Shown in pieces: positions 1 to 5,898 of a DNA stretch of 11,238 nt. Made by a program: the position numbers and the translations under genes. The stretch lies in assembly GCA_013696915.1 (NCBI GenBank), contig JACCXR010000333.1, positions 1 to 11,238 of the forward strand, written 5' to 3'. The notes below the pieces were generated by a model. That model was not told the DNA's origin, did no database searches, and saw only the letters and a program-made list of their open reading frames with translations. Position 1 is the first letter of the stretch. Each line of letters begins with the position of its first letter. The DNA comes from Euzebyaceae bacterium. Lineage in GTDB: Bacteria > Actinomycetota > Nitriliruptoria > Euzebyales > Egibacteraceae.

Positions 1-1
1 C

Positions 2-127
2 TCCCCCGAAACCCGCCAATGGCTCACCGACCACGCCGAGGACCTGACCGCCGTCCGCATCACCGGCGGCACCCAAGCCATCACCCCCACCGTCGTCGAC
101 GACGTCACCGCCCTCCTCGACGACTGA
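2..127 (+). CDS. C-terminal end of a cell-wall-binding repeat 2 (CWB2) protein (partial)
   Basis: The reading frame is open from base 2 and stops at TGA 125-127, giving 41 residues; the start lies left of the window. The tail contains ITGGTQAITPTVVDDVTALL, which fits the C-terminal half of a CWB2 repeat (pattern V/I-x-GG-x-x-A-I/V-x-x-x-V-x-x-x-L). The next gene carries the same signature (WILGGENAVSAAVEADL). CWB2 repeats anchor secreted proteins non-covalently to cell-wall polymers, so this should be a surface or secreted protein. Any effector domain would have to lie upstream, because the protein ends directly after the repeat. Nearly every codon ends in C or G, as in neighbouring genes. 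The family call is likely; the full function cannot be seen. Confidence 0.72.
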   Translation, partial: SPETRQWLTDHAEDLTAVRITGGTQAITPTVVDDVTALLDD

Positions 128-220
128 ACGCGCGCCGACGGGCCACGCCCGGGCACCACGCTCGGGCAGCGGACCCCTCGGCACCGCCGAGCGGACCCAC
201 GCTCGCGCATCGTCCAGGCG

Positions 221-424
221 ATGACGGAGACGGCCCGCGCCGGGGTGACCCCTTGACGGGTCCTGACCTCGCTCCGCCGCAGCACGCGCGACGAGGCGCA
301 GCAGATGACGGCGTACCGCCACGAAGTGGCCTCCGTCGAGGAGCGCCTGCGCGACGACGGCGGCGACGGTGACGTCCGTGACCTGCGGACGAACGTTCCC
401 GTTCTCGCCGTCAAGGCCGACTGA
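221..424 (+). pseudogene. Possible small decayed gene: one frame broken by an in-frame TGA
   Basis: In one frame, ATG 221 gives MTETARAGVTP, then TGA 254-256, then the same frame continues open to TGA 422-424. The second part reads RVLTSLRRSTRDEAQQ then, from ATG 305, MTAYRHEVASVEERL and a tail ending VPVLAVKAD (39 residues from ATG 305). The second part has a balanced, protein-like composition, unlike the Arg/Pro-rich shadow translation of the overlapping frame at 19-372. I do not recognise a family. It could be a remnant of a small gene broken by a nonsense mutation, a genuine 39-residue protein starting at 305, or chance in GC-rich DNA. No strong ribosome binding site precedes either ATG. 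Low confidence. Confidence 0.22.
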
Positions 425-691
425 CCGATAGCCTGCTTCGCCGCCCAACCCGGCGTCCGACCCCGCCCCATCCTCCTACCCATGGCGGCGCTCCTCCCCC
501 ACCGCGACCGCTGATTGGGCCCGGCAGACTGCCCTTCGCCCCCACCCGCCGCCTCGCCGGGCATTGCAGCGGCGCTAAAGGGATGGCATCCTCGCGGGGC
601 AGCTCTTCTCGCCGGCGAGCCCTCCCCCCCTCGCCGAACCACCGCGCCCGCCCCCGCGCGGTGGCCCGTCGCCCCCGACCCAGGTAGGCCC
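425..691. other. Non-coding C-rich gap before the CWB2-RlpA gene
   Basis: These 267 bases hold no convincing gene. The plus strand is strikingly rich in C and poor in A/T, with several runs of four to six C (for example around 461-471, 494-500 and 624-632). No stem-loop followed by a T-run was seen. The frame of the downstream gene stays open back to 515, but its translation there is Pro/Ala-rich and has no signal peptide, so it is treated as untranslated leader. The C-rich, poorly structured composition is compatible with a Rho-dependent termination zone for the upstream gene, but composition alone proves nothing. No confident promoter hexamers were found. Confidence 0.4.
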
Positions 692-2098
692 ATGCCTCGA
701 TTGCCCGAGCGAACCGCCATGCGCTTCGTCCTGTCAGCGGCCGCTGTGCTGCTGGTCCTCCCGGCCGCCCCCCGGCCGGCCTCCGCCGACGACCTCACCA
801 TGATGCAGCGGTCCTTCGGCCCGGACCGGATCACCACGGCCGTCGATGCCTCCCGCGACTTCCGCGAGACCGCGACCGACGTCCTGCTCGCCACGGCCGC
901 AGGCTTCCCGGACGCGCTGGCCGCCGGCGCGCTGGCCAACCGCCTCCACGCTCCCCTCCTGCTGACGACCCCGGGCGCGCTGCCCGCCGTCGTCGCCGAG
1001 GAGCTCCAGCGGCTCCAGACCGAGACCGTCTGGATCCTGGGCGGGGAGAACGCGGTGTCCGCCGCCGTCGAGGCCGACCTCGCCGCGGCCGGCTACCAGG
1101 TCCGCCGCCTGAGCGGCCGGACTCGGTACTCGACCGCCGCCGAGGTGGCGCAGGCCGCCGGCGGCTCGGAGTCCGGTGACGTGGTGGTCGCCCTCGGCGA
1201 GCACGCGGATCCCGCACGGGCGTGGCCGGACGCCGTCGCCGCCGGGGCGCTGTCCGCCACGCCGGACCGCGTCCCGACCCTGTTGACCCGCGCCAACGAC
1301 CTCCCGGAGGAGACCGTGGCAGCGCTCGCCGGTCTGAAGCCGTCGAGGGTGCTCCTGCTCGGCGGCGAAGCGGCCATCCGGCCGGCCGTCGAGGCCCAGC
1401 TTGCGGCCCTCGGCTACGACGTCGACCGGGTCGCCGGCACCAGCCGTTACGAGACCTCCGTGCAGCTCGCGGACGAGGCGCTGCGGCGGTTCGGCGGCGG
1501 CGATCAGCCCGCCGTCTTCGCCTCCGGCCGCAACTACCCGGACGCCCTGAGCGCGGGCACGGTCGCGGCGGCGCTCGGCGCGCCCCTGATCCTGGTGCCG
1601 CCAAGGGGACTGAGCGCCTCTGCCGACCGGTTCCTCCGCGACCACGCCGACCGCTGGACCTCCGGCGTCATGGTCGGCGGTCCGGCCGCGGCGAACGACT
1701 ACGTCGTGGCGCAGCTCGACGCGGCGCTCCAGGGCGTGCCCGCACCCGAGCCCGAGCCCGCTCCCCAGGCGCCCGCGGAGATCGCCGGCGCGGAGGTCGT
1801 CGTCAGCACCTTCTCCGGTACGTCGAGCTGGTACGGGCCCGGCTTCGAGGGCAACCGGACCGCCAGCGGCGAGATCTTCGACCCCCAGGATCTCACGGCT
1901 GCCCACCGGACGCTGCCGTTCGGCACCCGGCTGCGGGTGACGAACACGGGCAACGGCGCTCAGGTGACGGTGCGGATCAACGACCGCGGCCCGTTCCACG
2001 GCGGCCGGGTGCTCGATGTGTCCTCGGCCGCCGCCGACCATCTCGGCATGAAGCAGTCGGGCACCGCCCCCGTGTTCTGCGAGGTCCTCGCCGGGTGA
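692..2098 (+). CDS. Secreted protein with three CWB2 repeats and a C-terminal RlpA-like double-psi beta-barrel
   Basis: Predicted 468-residue exported wall protein. From ATG 692, residues 1-32 form a signal peptide: Arg-containing start, hydrophobic core FVLSAAAVLLVLPAA, and a likely cleavage after PASA. Residues about 42-355 hold three CWB2 repeats (WILGGENAVSAAVEADL, VLLLGGEAAIRPAVEAQL and a more divergent GVMVGGPAAANDYVVAQL). A Pro/Glu-rich linker (PAPEPEPAPQAPAE) leads into an RlpA/DPBB domain at about 376-468 with GTSSWYGPGF, LTAAHRTLPFGTRLRVTN, VRINDRGPF and LDVSSAAADHLGM. In characterised RlpA proteins this fold cleaves glycan strands lacking peptide stems; His405 and Asp431 lie in the motifs that hold the catalytic His and Asp. 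CWB2 repeats likely hold the domain on the wall. ATG 692 is preferred because AGGTAGG (682-688) precedes it; ATG 719 (459 residues) also gives a good signal peptide. The preceding gene is also a CWB2 protein. Confidence 0.9.
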   Translation: MPRLPERTAMRFVLSAAAVLLVLPAAPRPASADDLTMMQRSFGPDRITTAVDASRDFRETATDVLLATAAGFPDALAAGALANRLHAPLLLTTPGALPAVVAEELQRLQTETVWILGGENAVSAAVEADLAAAGYQVRRLSGRTRYSTAAEVAQAAGGSESGDVVVALGEHADPARAWPDAVAAGALSATPDRVPTLLTRANDLPEETVAALAGLKPSRVLLLGGEAAIRPAVEAQLAALGYDVDRVAGTSRYETSVQLADEALRRFGGGDQPAVFASGRNYPDALSAGTVAAALGAPLILVPPRGLSASADRFLRDHADRWTSGVMVGGPAAANDYVVAQLDAALQGVPAPEPEPAPQAPAEIAGAEVVVSTFSGTSSWYGPGFEGNRTASGEIFDPQDLTAAHRTLPFGTRLRVTNTGNGAQVTVRINDRGPFHGGRVLDVSSAAADHLGMKQSGTAPVFCEVLAG

Positions 2099-2149
2099 CG
2101 GCTGCTGAGCCCGGCAGGTCTGTCAGCAATCCAGTGCGTCCCCGCTGCC

Positions 2150-2647
2150 TCAGACGGGCGCGACGGCTGCCAGCCCCGCCGTCCTCGCGGCCGCGGCCAG
2201 CCGCTCGTCGTAGACGACCATCGCGCCGAGGTCGTCGCCGAGCGACCGCGCCGACGCCAGGTGGATGGCGCCAAGCGAGCGGAGCCCGGAGGGCGCAACC
2301 ACCTCGGCGGCGCGCAGGATGTCCGCGCTCACCGGAACGAGCGCCAGGCTGTCGATCAACCGCCCGACACGGACGGCCAGCTCGGCATCGTCCGAAGCCG
2401 CCCGCACCGCGCGACCGACCTCCACGCGGGCGAGCGCACTCGAGGTCATCATCCCCTGGGCGGTCGTTGCGCGACCGCCACCACCGAGGTCACGAGAATC
2501 ACCTCGGACGAGCCTCGGCGATTCACTGCTCAGGGGCCCGCGTTCGCGGAGGTAGGCCACGAGCGCACCGCTCTCGGGCTCCGGCAGCAGCAGCTTGACC
2601 AGCGCCGACGAGTCGAGATAGACGAGCCCCGCAGACGGGAGCACCAC
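2150..2647 (-). CDS. vapC: VapC-type PIN-domain ribonuclease toxin, probably degenerate
   Basis: 165 residues from GTG 2645-2647. VapC toxins are PIN-fold, metal-dependent RNases held inactive by a partner antitoxin. Visible PIN motifs are LVYLDSSALVKLLLPEPESG (first Asp = D12), SSALARVEVGRA (E76) and VVYDERLAAAA (D147). The third acidic position, normally Asp in the family motif LDAIHLA, reads LGAIHLASA, with Gly126 encoded by GGC at 2270-2272; GAC to GGC is one transition. Residues about 40-67, between the first helix region and SSALARVEV, are extra compared with usual VapC proteins and contain the 44-base repeat unit described separately. It lies 4 bases after the antitoxin stop, in the classic antitoxin-toxin order. 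The missing Asp and the insertion suggest weak or lost RNase activity, though the frame stays open. The family call is secure; activity is doubtful. Confidence 0.87.
   Translation of the reverse strand: MVLPSAGLVYLDSSALVKLLLPEPESGALVAYLRERGPLSSESPRLVRGDSRDLGGGGRATTAQGMMTSSALARVEVGRAVRAASDDAELAVRVGRLIDSLALVPVSADILRAAEVVAPSGLRSLGAIHLASARSLGDDLGAMVVYDERLAAAARTAGLAAVAPV
2441..2492. repeat. 44-base unit between 8-base direct repeats, with an internal stem-loop, inside vapC
   Basis: CGAGGTCA occurs at 2441-2448 and again at 2485-2492 (period 44). Between the copies lies a perfect 8-bp inverted repeat, GGCGGTCG (2459-2466) and CGACCGCC (2472-2479), with a 5-base loop. Joining the sequence across the repeat gives, on the coding strand, codons for ILVTSSALARVEV, which is what a normal VapC shows here. 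This suggests the unit was inserted or duplicated into the toxin. However, 44 is not a multiple of 3, so a second indel upstream in the gene must be assumed for the N-terminal part to be in frame. Confidence 0.55.
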
Positions 2648-2651
2648 GTCG

Positions 2652-2933
2652 TCATCCGTCGTCGCGCTGCCGTTCCAGCGCCTGGCTCACCGAGAGACGC
2701 AGCGGCCGGGTCGGCGGCGGCGGCACCTCCGGCGGTCCCTGAGCGGGACGCACGGGTGTCGCCAGCCTGCCCTGAGCCACGAGGCGCTCGACCGGATCGC
2801 TGTGGCCGGCCAGCGGCGCCATGACCGCCACGGCACGACCGCGGTCGGTCACCGTCAGCGTCTCGCCGGCGACGACCCGCCGCAGATAGACGCTGAGGTT
2901 CTGCCGCAACTCCCGCACTCCCACCCGGTCCAT
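2652..2933 (-). CDS. Phd/YefM-family antitoxin of the VapBC-type pair
   Basis: 93 residues from ATG 2931-2933. The N-terminal half is the Phd/YefM fold: VGVRELRQNLSVYLRRVVAG, then ETLTVTDRGRAVAVMAPL. In this family that half dimerises and binds the operon's own operator. The C-terminal half (residues about 45-93) is Pro/Arg-rich with a final SVSQALERQRDDG helix, as expected for the flexible toxin-binding tail. The reading frame stays open far upstream, antisense to the acetoacetyl-CoA synthetase, but only the part from this ATG matches the family, so the longer frame is not used. It is first in the operon, 4 bases ahead of the toxin, and divergent from the synthetase gene 90 bases away. An inverted repeat just upstream of the ATG is a good candidate operator. 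Intact antitoxin next to an altered toxin is what one expects when a toxin decays first. Confidence 0.88.
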   Translation of the reverse strand: MDRVGVRELRQNLSVYLRRVVAGETLTVTDRGRAVAVMAPLAGHSDPVERLVAQGRLATPVRPAQGPPEVPPPPTRPLRLSVSQALERQRDDG

Positions 2934-2966
2934 GTAGCACACCGAAGTAGCACTTCGGGAAGCTAC
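2934..2966. promoter_or_regulatory. Candidate autoregulatory operator upstream of the antitoxin
   Basis: Immediately upstream of the antitoxin ATG is a perfect inverted repeat, CCGAAG (2942-2947), TAGCA spacer, CTTCGG (2953-2958). GTAGCAC is directly repeated at 2934-2940 and 2947-2953, and an inverted GCTAC follows at 2962-2966. Phd/YefM antitoxins bind palindromic sites in their own promoters, so this is a plausible binding site. It also lies 58 bases before the GTG of the divergent synthetase gene, so binding could affect both. No confident -35/-10 pair was seen on either strand; TACGAT at 2985-2990 is a possible plus-strand -10 without a matching -35. Confidence 0.45.
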
Positions 2967-3023
2967 CGTCCGCTCGCGGCACCCTACGATCGCACCCGTC
3001 CACCGACGATCCCCGGAGGCCAC

Positions 3024-4955
3024 GTGAACGAGGTTCTGTGGACGCCCAGCGAGGCGTTCGTGCGGCGCACCCACCTCGACACGTTCCGGCGCTCGGCGCC
3101 GGGTGGTCCCGGGACCTACGAGCAGCTGTGGGCCTGGTCGGTCGACGACCTGGGCGGCTTCTGGGCCAAGGTCTGGACCGACTGCGAGGTCATCGCCGCA
3201 GAGCCGTACAACGCCGTTCTCGACCAGCCGCGGATGCCCGGAACCACCTGGTTCCCCGGCGCGACGCTGAACTTCGCCGAGAACCTGCTGCGGCGCCGCG
3301 ACGACCGCACCGCGCTGGTCGGCGCCGGCGAGGGCCGCGACGACGAGACCGTCTCCTACGCCGAGCTGCACCGCCGGGTGGCGCTCGTCCAGCACGGCCT
3401 CGAAACGCTCGGCGTCGAGGCCGGCGACCGGGTGGCGGCGGTGCTGCCGAACTGCGTCGAGACCGTGGTCCTCATGCTCGCCGCCACGGCCCTGGGCGCC
3501 GTGTGGTCGTCCTGCTCGCCCGATTTCGGCCCCATGGGCATCATTGACCGGTTCGGCCAGATCCGCCCGAAGGTGCTGGCCGTCGCCGACGGCTACCGCT
3601 ACAACGGCGCGACCCACCCGCTGCAGGACAAGGTCGACGCGGTGCTCGACCAGATCGACGCGATCGAGCACGTCGTCGTCGTCGACTTCGCGGGCACCGG
3701 GCTGCGCGTCCGCGGCCGCCCGTCGACGGCGTACGACGAACTGCTCGGCGCCGGCGCCGGGGACGTGCGCTTCCGACACCTCCCCGCGGACCACCCGGTC
3801 TACATCCTCTACAGCTCCGGCACGACGGGGGTGCCGAAGAGCATCGTCCACGGTGCCGGCGGCACGATCGTCCAGCACCTCAAGGAGCACCGCCTCCACG
3901 TCGACCTGCACCCCGGCGAAGACGTGCTCTTCTGGTTCACGACCTGCGGTTGGATGATGTGGAACTGGCTTGTGTCAGCGCTCGCGAGCGAGGCCACCGT
4001 CGTCCTGTACGACGGCAGCCCGACACATCCGGGTCCCGACGCGCTCTGGCGGCTGGCGGAGCGGACCGGCGTCACCCACTTCGGCACGAGCCCGAAGTTC
4101 CTCGCCGCCTGCGAGAAGGCCAGGCTGCGCCCGGCCGACGTCGCCAACCTCTCAAGCGTGCGCGCGGTCCTGTCCACCGGGTCACCGCTCAACCCCGAGC
4201 AGTTCGACTGGGTCTACGCCGACGTCAAGGCCGACGTGCAGCTCGCGTCGGTCAGCGGGGGCACCGACCTGATCGGGTGCTTCGCCGGAGGCGTGCCGAT
4301 CCTGCCGGTACGACGCGGCGAGCTGCAGGGCCGGATGCTCGGCATGGCCGTCGAGGCCTGGGACGCCGACGGCAGTCCGGTGGTCGGCCGCAAGGGGGAG
4401 CTGGTCTGCACCCGCCCGTTCCCGTCGATGCCGACCGGGTTCTGGGACGACCCGGACGGCACCCGCTACCGCGAGGCATATTTCGCCGAGCATCCCGGTG
4501 TGTGGACCCACGGCGACTACGTCGAGATCCGCCCCGAGGGCGGTGTGGTGATCCACGGCCGCAGCGACACCACGCTCAACCCCGGCGGCGTCCGCATCGG
4601 GACCGCCGAGATCTACCGCGCGATCGAGCCGCTCCCCGAGATCGTCGACTCGGTCGTCGTCGGGCGCCCAGTCGACGGCGACGTCGAGGTGGTGCTCGCC
4701 GTCCGGCTGGCCGACGGCGCGTCACTCGACGACGCCCTGCTCACCCGCATCCGCGGCGCGATCCGCCAGGCGACGTCACCCCGCCACGTCCCCGCCCACG
4801 TCTTCGCCGTGCCGGACGTGCCGTACACGATCAGCGGCAAGAAGGTCGAGAAGGCCGTCCGGTCGATGATGCTCGGCGAACCGGTCGACAACCGTGACGC
4901 GCTCGCGAACCCGGAGGCGCTCGACGCCTACGCGGCACTGCCCTTCCCCGACTGA
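3024..4955 (+). CDS. Acetoacetyl-CoA synthetase (acetoacetate-CoA ligase)
   Basis: 643 residues, the usual length of the family. It activates acetoacetate with ATP and CoA to acetoacetyl-CoA, AMP and PPi in the cytoplasm, feeding ketone-body or leucine-derived acetoacetate into thiolase or polyhydroxyalkanoate metabolism. It is an ANL-superfamily adenylating enzyme: ATP-binding loop YILYSSGTTGVPKSIVH at 260-276, WTHGDYVEI and GRSDTTLNPGGVRIGTAEIY in the C-terminal hinge region, and SGKKVEK with the adenylation lysine at K606. LGAVWSSCSPDFG, DRFGQIRPKVLAVADGYRYN and WFTTCGWMMWNWL are typical of acetoacetyl-CoA rather than acetyl-CoA synthetases. GTG 3024 is chosen because GGAGG (3015-3019) lies 4 bases upstream and the protein then starts with NEVLWTPSEAFV, as homologues do; the frame upstream is antisense to the antitoxin. 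It stands alone on this strand, divergent from the toxin-antitoxin pair, and its last 28 bases overlap the convergent SRPBCC gene. Confidence 0.94.
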   Translation: MNEVLWTPSEAFVRRTHLDTFRRSAPGGPGTYEQLWAWSVDDLGGFWAKVWTDCEVIAAEPYNAVLDQPRMPGTTWFPGATLNFAENLLRRRDDRTALVGAGEGRDDETVSYAELHRRVALVQHGLETLGVEAGDRVAAVLPNCVETVVLMLAATALGAVWSSCSPDFGPMGIIDRFGQIRPKVLAVADGYRYNGATHPLQDKVDAVLDQIDAIEHVVVVDFAGTGLRVRGRPSTAYDELLGAGAGDVRFRHLPADHPVYILYSSGTTGVPKSIVHGAGGTIVQHLKEHRLHVDLHPGEDVLFWFTTCGWMMWNWLVSALASEATVVLYDGSPTHPGPDALWRLAERTGVTHFGTSPKFLAACEKARLRPADVANLSSVRAVLSTGSPLNPEQFDWVYADVKADVQLASVSGGTDLIGCFAGGVPILPVRRGELQGRMLGMAVEAWDADGSPVVGRKGELVCTRPFPSMPTGFWDDPDGTRYREAYFAEHPGVWTHGDYVEIRPEGGVVIHGRSDTTLNPGGVRIGTAEIYRAIEPLPEIVDSVVVGRPVDGDVEVVLAVRLADGASLDDALLTRIRGAIRQATSPRHVPAHVFAVPDVPYTISGKKVEKAVRSMMLGEPVDNRDALANPEALDAYAALPFPD

Positions 4956-5395
4956 ACGACCTCGGAGAGGCGGCTCAACGACGCACGCATCGTGCTCCGC
5001 AGCCGCCGCCGCCCGAGCAGTCGCATGACCACCCCCCTGAGGAAGGACGCCGGCTGCTGCCGCGAGACCAGGCGCACGCGGGTCGCGCCCGCCTCCGGAT
5101 CGAGCTCGACGGCGAACTGGGTGTCAGCCGAGAAACGCGACGCCGGCTTGGCCCCGAGCCGTTCGCGCTCGTGCGTCCAGGCCAACCGGCGGGCCGGCCG
5201 GACCTCCGTCAGGCGGACGTCGACCTCCGAGCGCTTCGACCCCCACCGCCCATGCAGCCGCCACCGTTCGCCCCCGCGGTCCTCGATCCGGTCGGCGAAG
5301 CCGAACCACTCCGCCAGCAGATCCGGGTCGGCCACCAGTGGCCAGACGGCATCAGGCGGAGCGTCGATGTGCCGCTCCTCGATGACCTGGATCAT
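4928..5395 (-). CDS. SRPBCC (START/Bet v1-like) lipid- or ligand-binding protein
   Basis: 155 residues. The start MIQVIEERHIDAPPDAVWPL, followed by VADPDLLAEWFGF, is the classic opening of the SRPBCC/polyketide cyclase-like family: a beta strand, then 'PxxxVWxLVADPxxLxEW'. Later segments (RLTEVRPARRLAWTHE, FAVELDPEAGATRVRLVS) are the antiparallel strands, and the C-terminal Arg-rich helix (MRLLGRRRLRSTMRASLSRL) closes the cavity. Such proteins bind hydrophobic ligands or help in cyclisation, ligand transfer or toxin-like roles; the ligand cannot be told here. ATG 5395 is chosen because GGGGGTGGG precedes it and homologues begin with this strand; two upstream in-frame ATGs would give a longer N-terminus without family features. 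It follows the YjbQ gene by 90 bases on the same strand, so it may be the last gene of that operon. Its 3' end overlaps the convergent synthetase gene. Confidence 0.83.
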   Translation of the reverse strand: MIQVIEERHIDAPPDAVWPLVADPDLLAEWFGFADRIEDRGGERWRLHGRWGSKRSEVDVRLTEVRPARRLAWTHERERLGAKPASRFSADTQFAVELDPEAGATRVRLVSRQQPASFLRGVVMRLLGRRRLRSTMRASLSRLSEVVQSGKGSAA

Positions 5396-5485
5396 GTTTC
5401 CCACCCCCGCGATCATCGTAGTCCCAGGCATGCTCGCGGCACCGGTCTTGCGGTGACCGGCCACGCCCTCGGCGTCCCGGGCCGG

Positions 5486-5890
5486 TCAGCCGGGGAGGAA
5501 GGACAGCCGCACGGTGCGGGTGGGATTGTCGCCGTTGGGGTCGACGAGCACGACGGACTGCCAGGTGCCGAGCGCCATCCGGCCGCCGAGCACGGGGAGC
5601 ACGAGCGACGGCGAGACGACGAGCGGCAGCACGTGGTCGGCGCCGTGCCCGCGGCTGCCGTGGCGGTGCTCCCACCGGTCGTCCCGCGGCAGGAGCGCCG
5701 CGAGCGCCTTCTCGACGTCGTGCTCGGTCCCCGCGCCGGTCTCGAACAGGGCCAGGCCGGCGGTCGCGTGCGGCACGAACACGTTGCACAGGCCGTCACC
5801 CCGACCGCCCAGCCAGCCGGCGATGCGGTCGGTGAGGTCGGCGCAGGCGAACGTCCCGCCGGTGCGGATCTCGAACGTCGTCGTGTCCAA
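5486..5890 (-). CDS. YjbQ-family protein (UPF0047; secondary thiamine-phosphate synthase-like)
   Basis: 134 residues, the normal size for this small single-domain family. Conserved family segments are VFVPHATAGLALFET (38-52), the acidic LLPRDDRWEHRHGSRGHGAD (67-86) with His75, His77 and His82, and the C-terminal GTWQSVVLVDPNGDNPTRTV followed by RLSFLPG. Members can weakly form thiamine phosphate when overproduced, but the physiological role is not settled; the His cluster suggests metal binding. The start is uncertain: no ATG or GTG fits, so TTG 5888-5890 (LDTTTFEIRTGG, where homologues begin) is used. It starts 8 bases after the cysQ-like stop with no clear ribosome binding site, consistent with translational coupling. 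The longer open frame upstream is antisense or out of frame to cysQ and is rejected. Confidence 0.88.
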   Translation of the reverse strand: MDTTTFEIRTGGTFACADLTDRIAGWLGGRGDGLCNVFVPHATAGLALFETGAGTEHDVEKALAALLPRDDRWEHRHGSRGHGADHVLPLVVSPSLVLPVLGGRMALGTWQSVVLVDPNGDNPTRTVRLSFLPG

Positions 5891-5898
5891 TGGCCCGG

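Noticed and set aside
19..372. 117-codon plus-strand open frame at the left edge
   Set aside because: Translation is almost only Arg, Pro, His and Gly, and it overlaps the CWB2 tail in another frame.
425..691. Possible c-di-AMP (ydaO-type) riboswitch before the RlpA-type gene
   Set aside because: Such riboswitches often precede wall hydrolases in actinobacteria, so I looked for the conserved segments by eye; none were convincing. A covariance search would be decisive.
734..2041. 435-codon open frame antisense to the CWB2-RlpA gene
   Set aside because: Its translation is Gly/Arg/Val-rich with no recognisable motif, and the opposite strand encodes clear CWB2 and RlpA domains. Long antisense frames are expected at this GC content.
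2103..2128. TGCTGA / TCAGCA stem as a terminator after the CWB2-RlpA gene
   Set aside because: Only 6 bp with a 14-base loop and no T-run on either strand; too weak to call.
2150..2933. Toxin-antitoxin pair as part of a defence island
   Set aside because: Flanking genes are wall, metabolic and housekeeping types; no other defence, phage or mobile gene is present in the window.
2934..3911. Antitoxin frame staying open for about 326 codons upstream, antisense to the synthetase
   Set aside because: Only the part from ATG 2933 matches Phd/YefM; the rest mirrors acetoacetyl-CoA synthetase codons.
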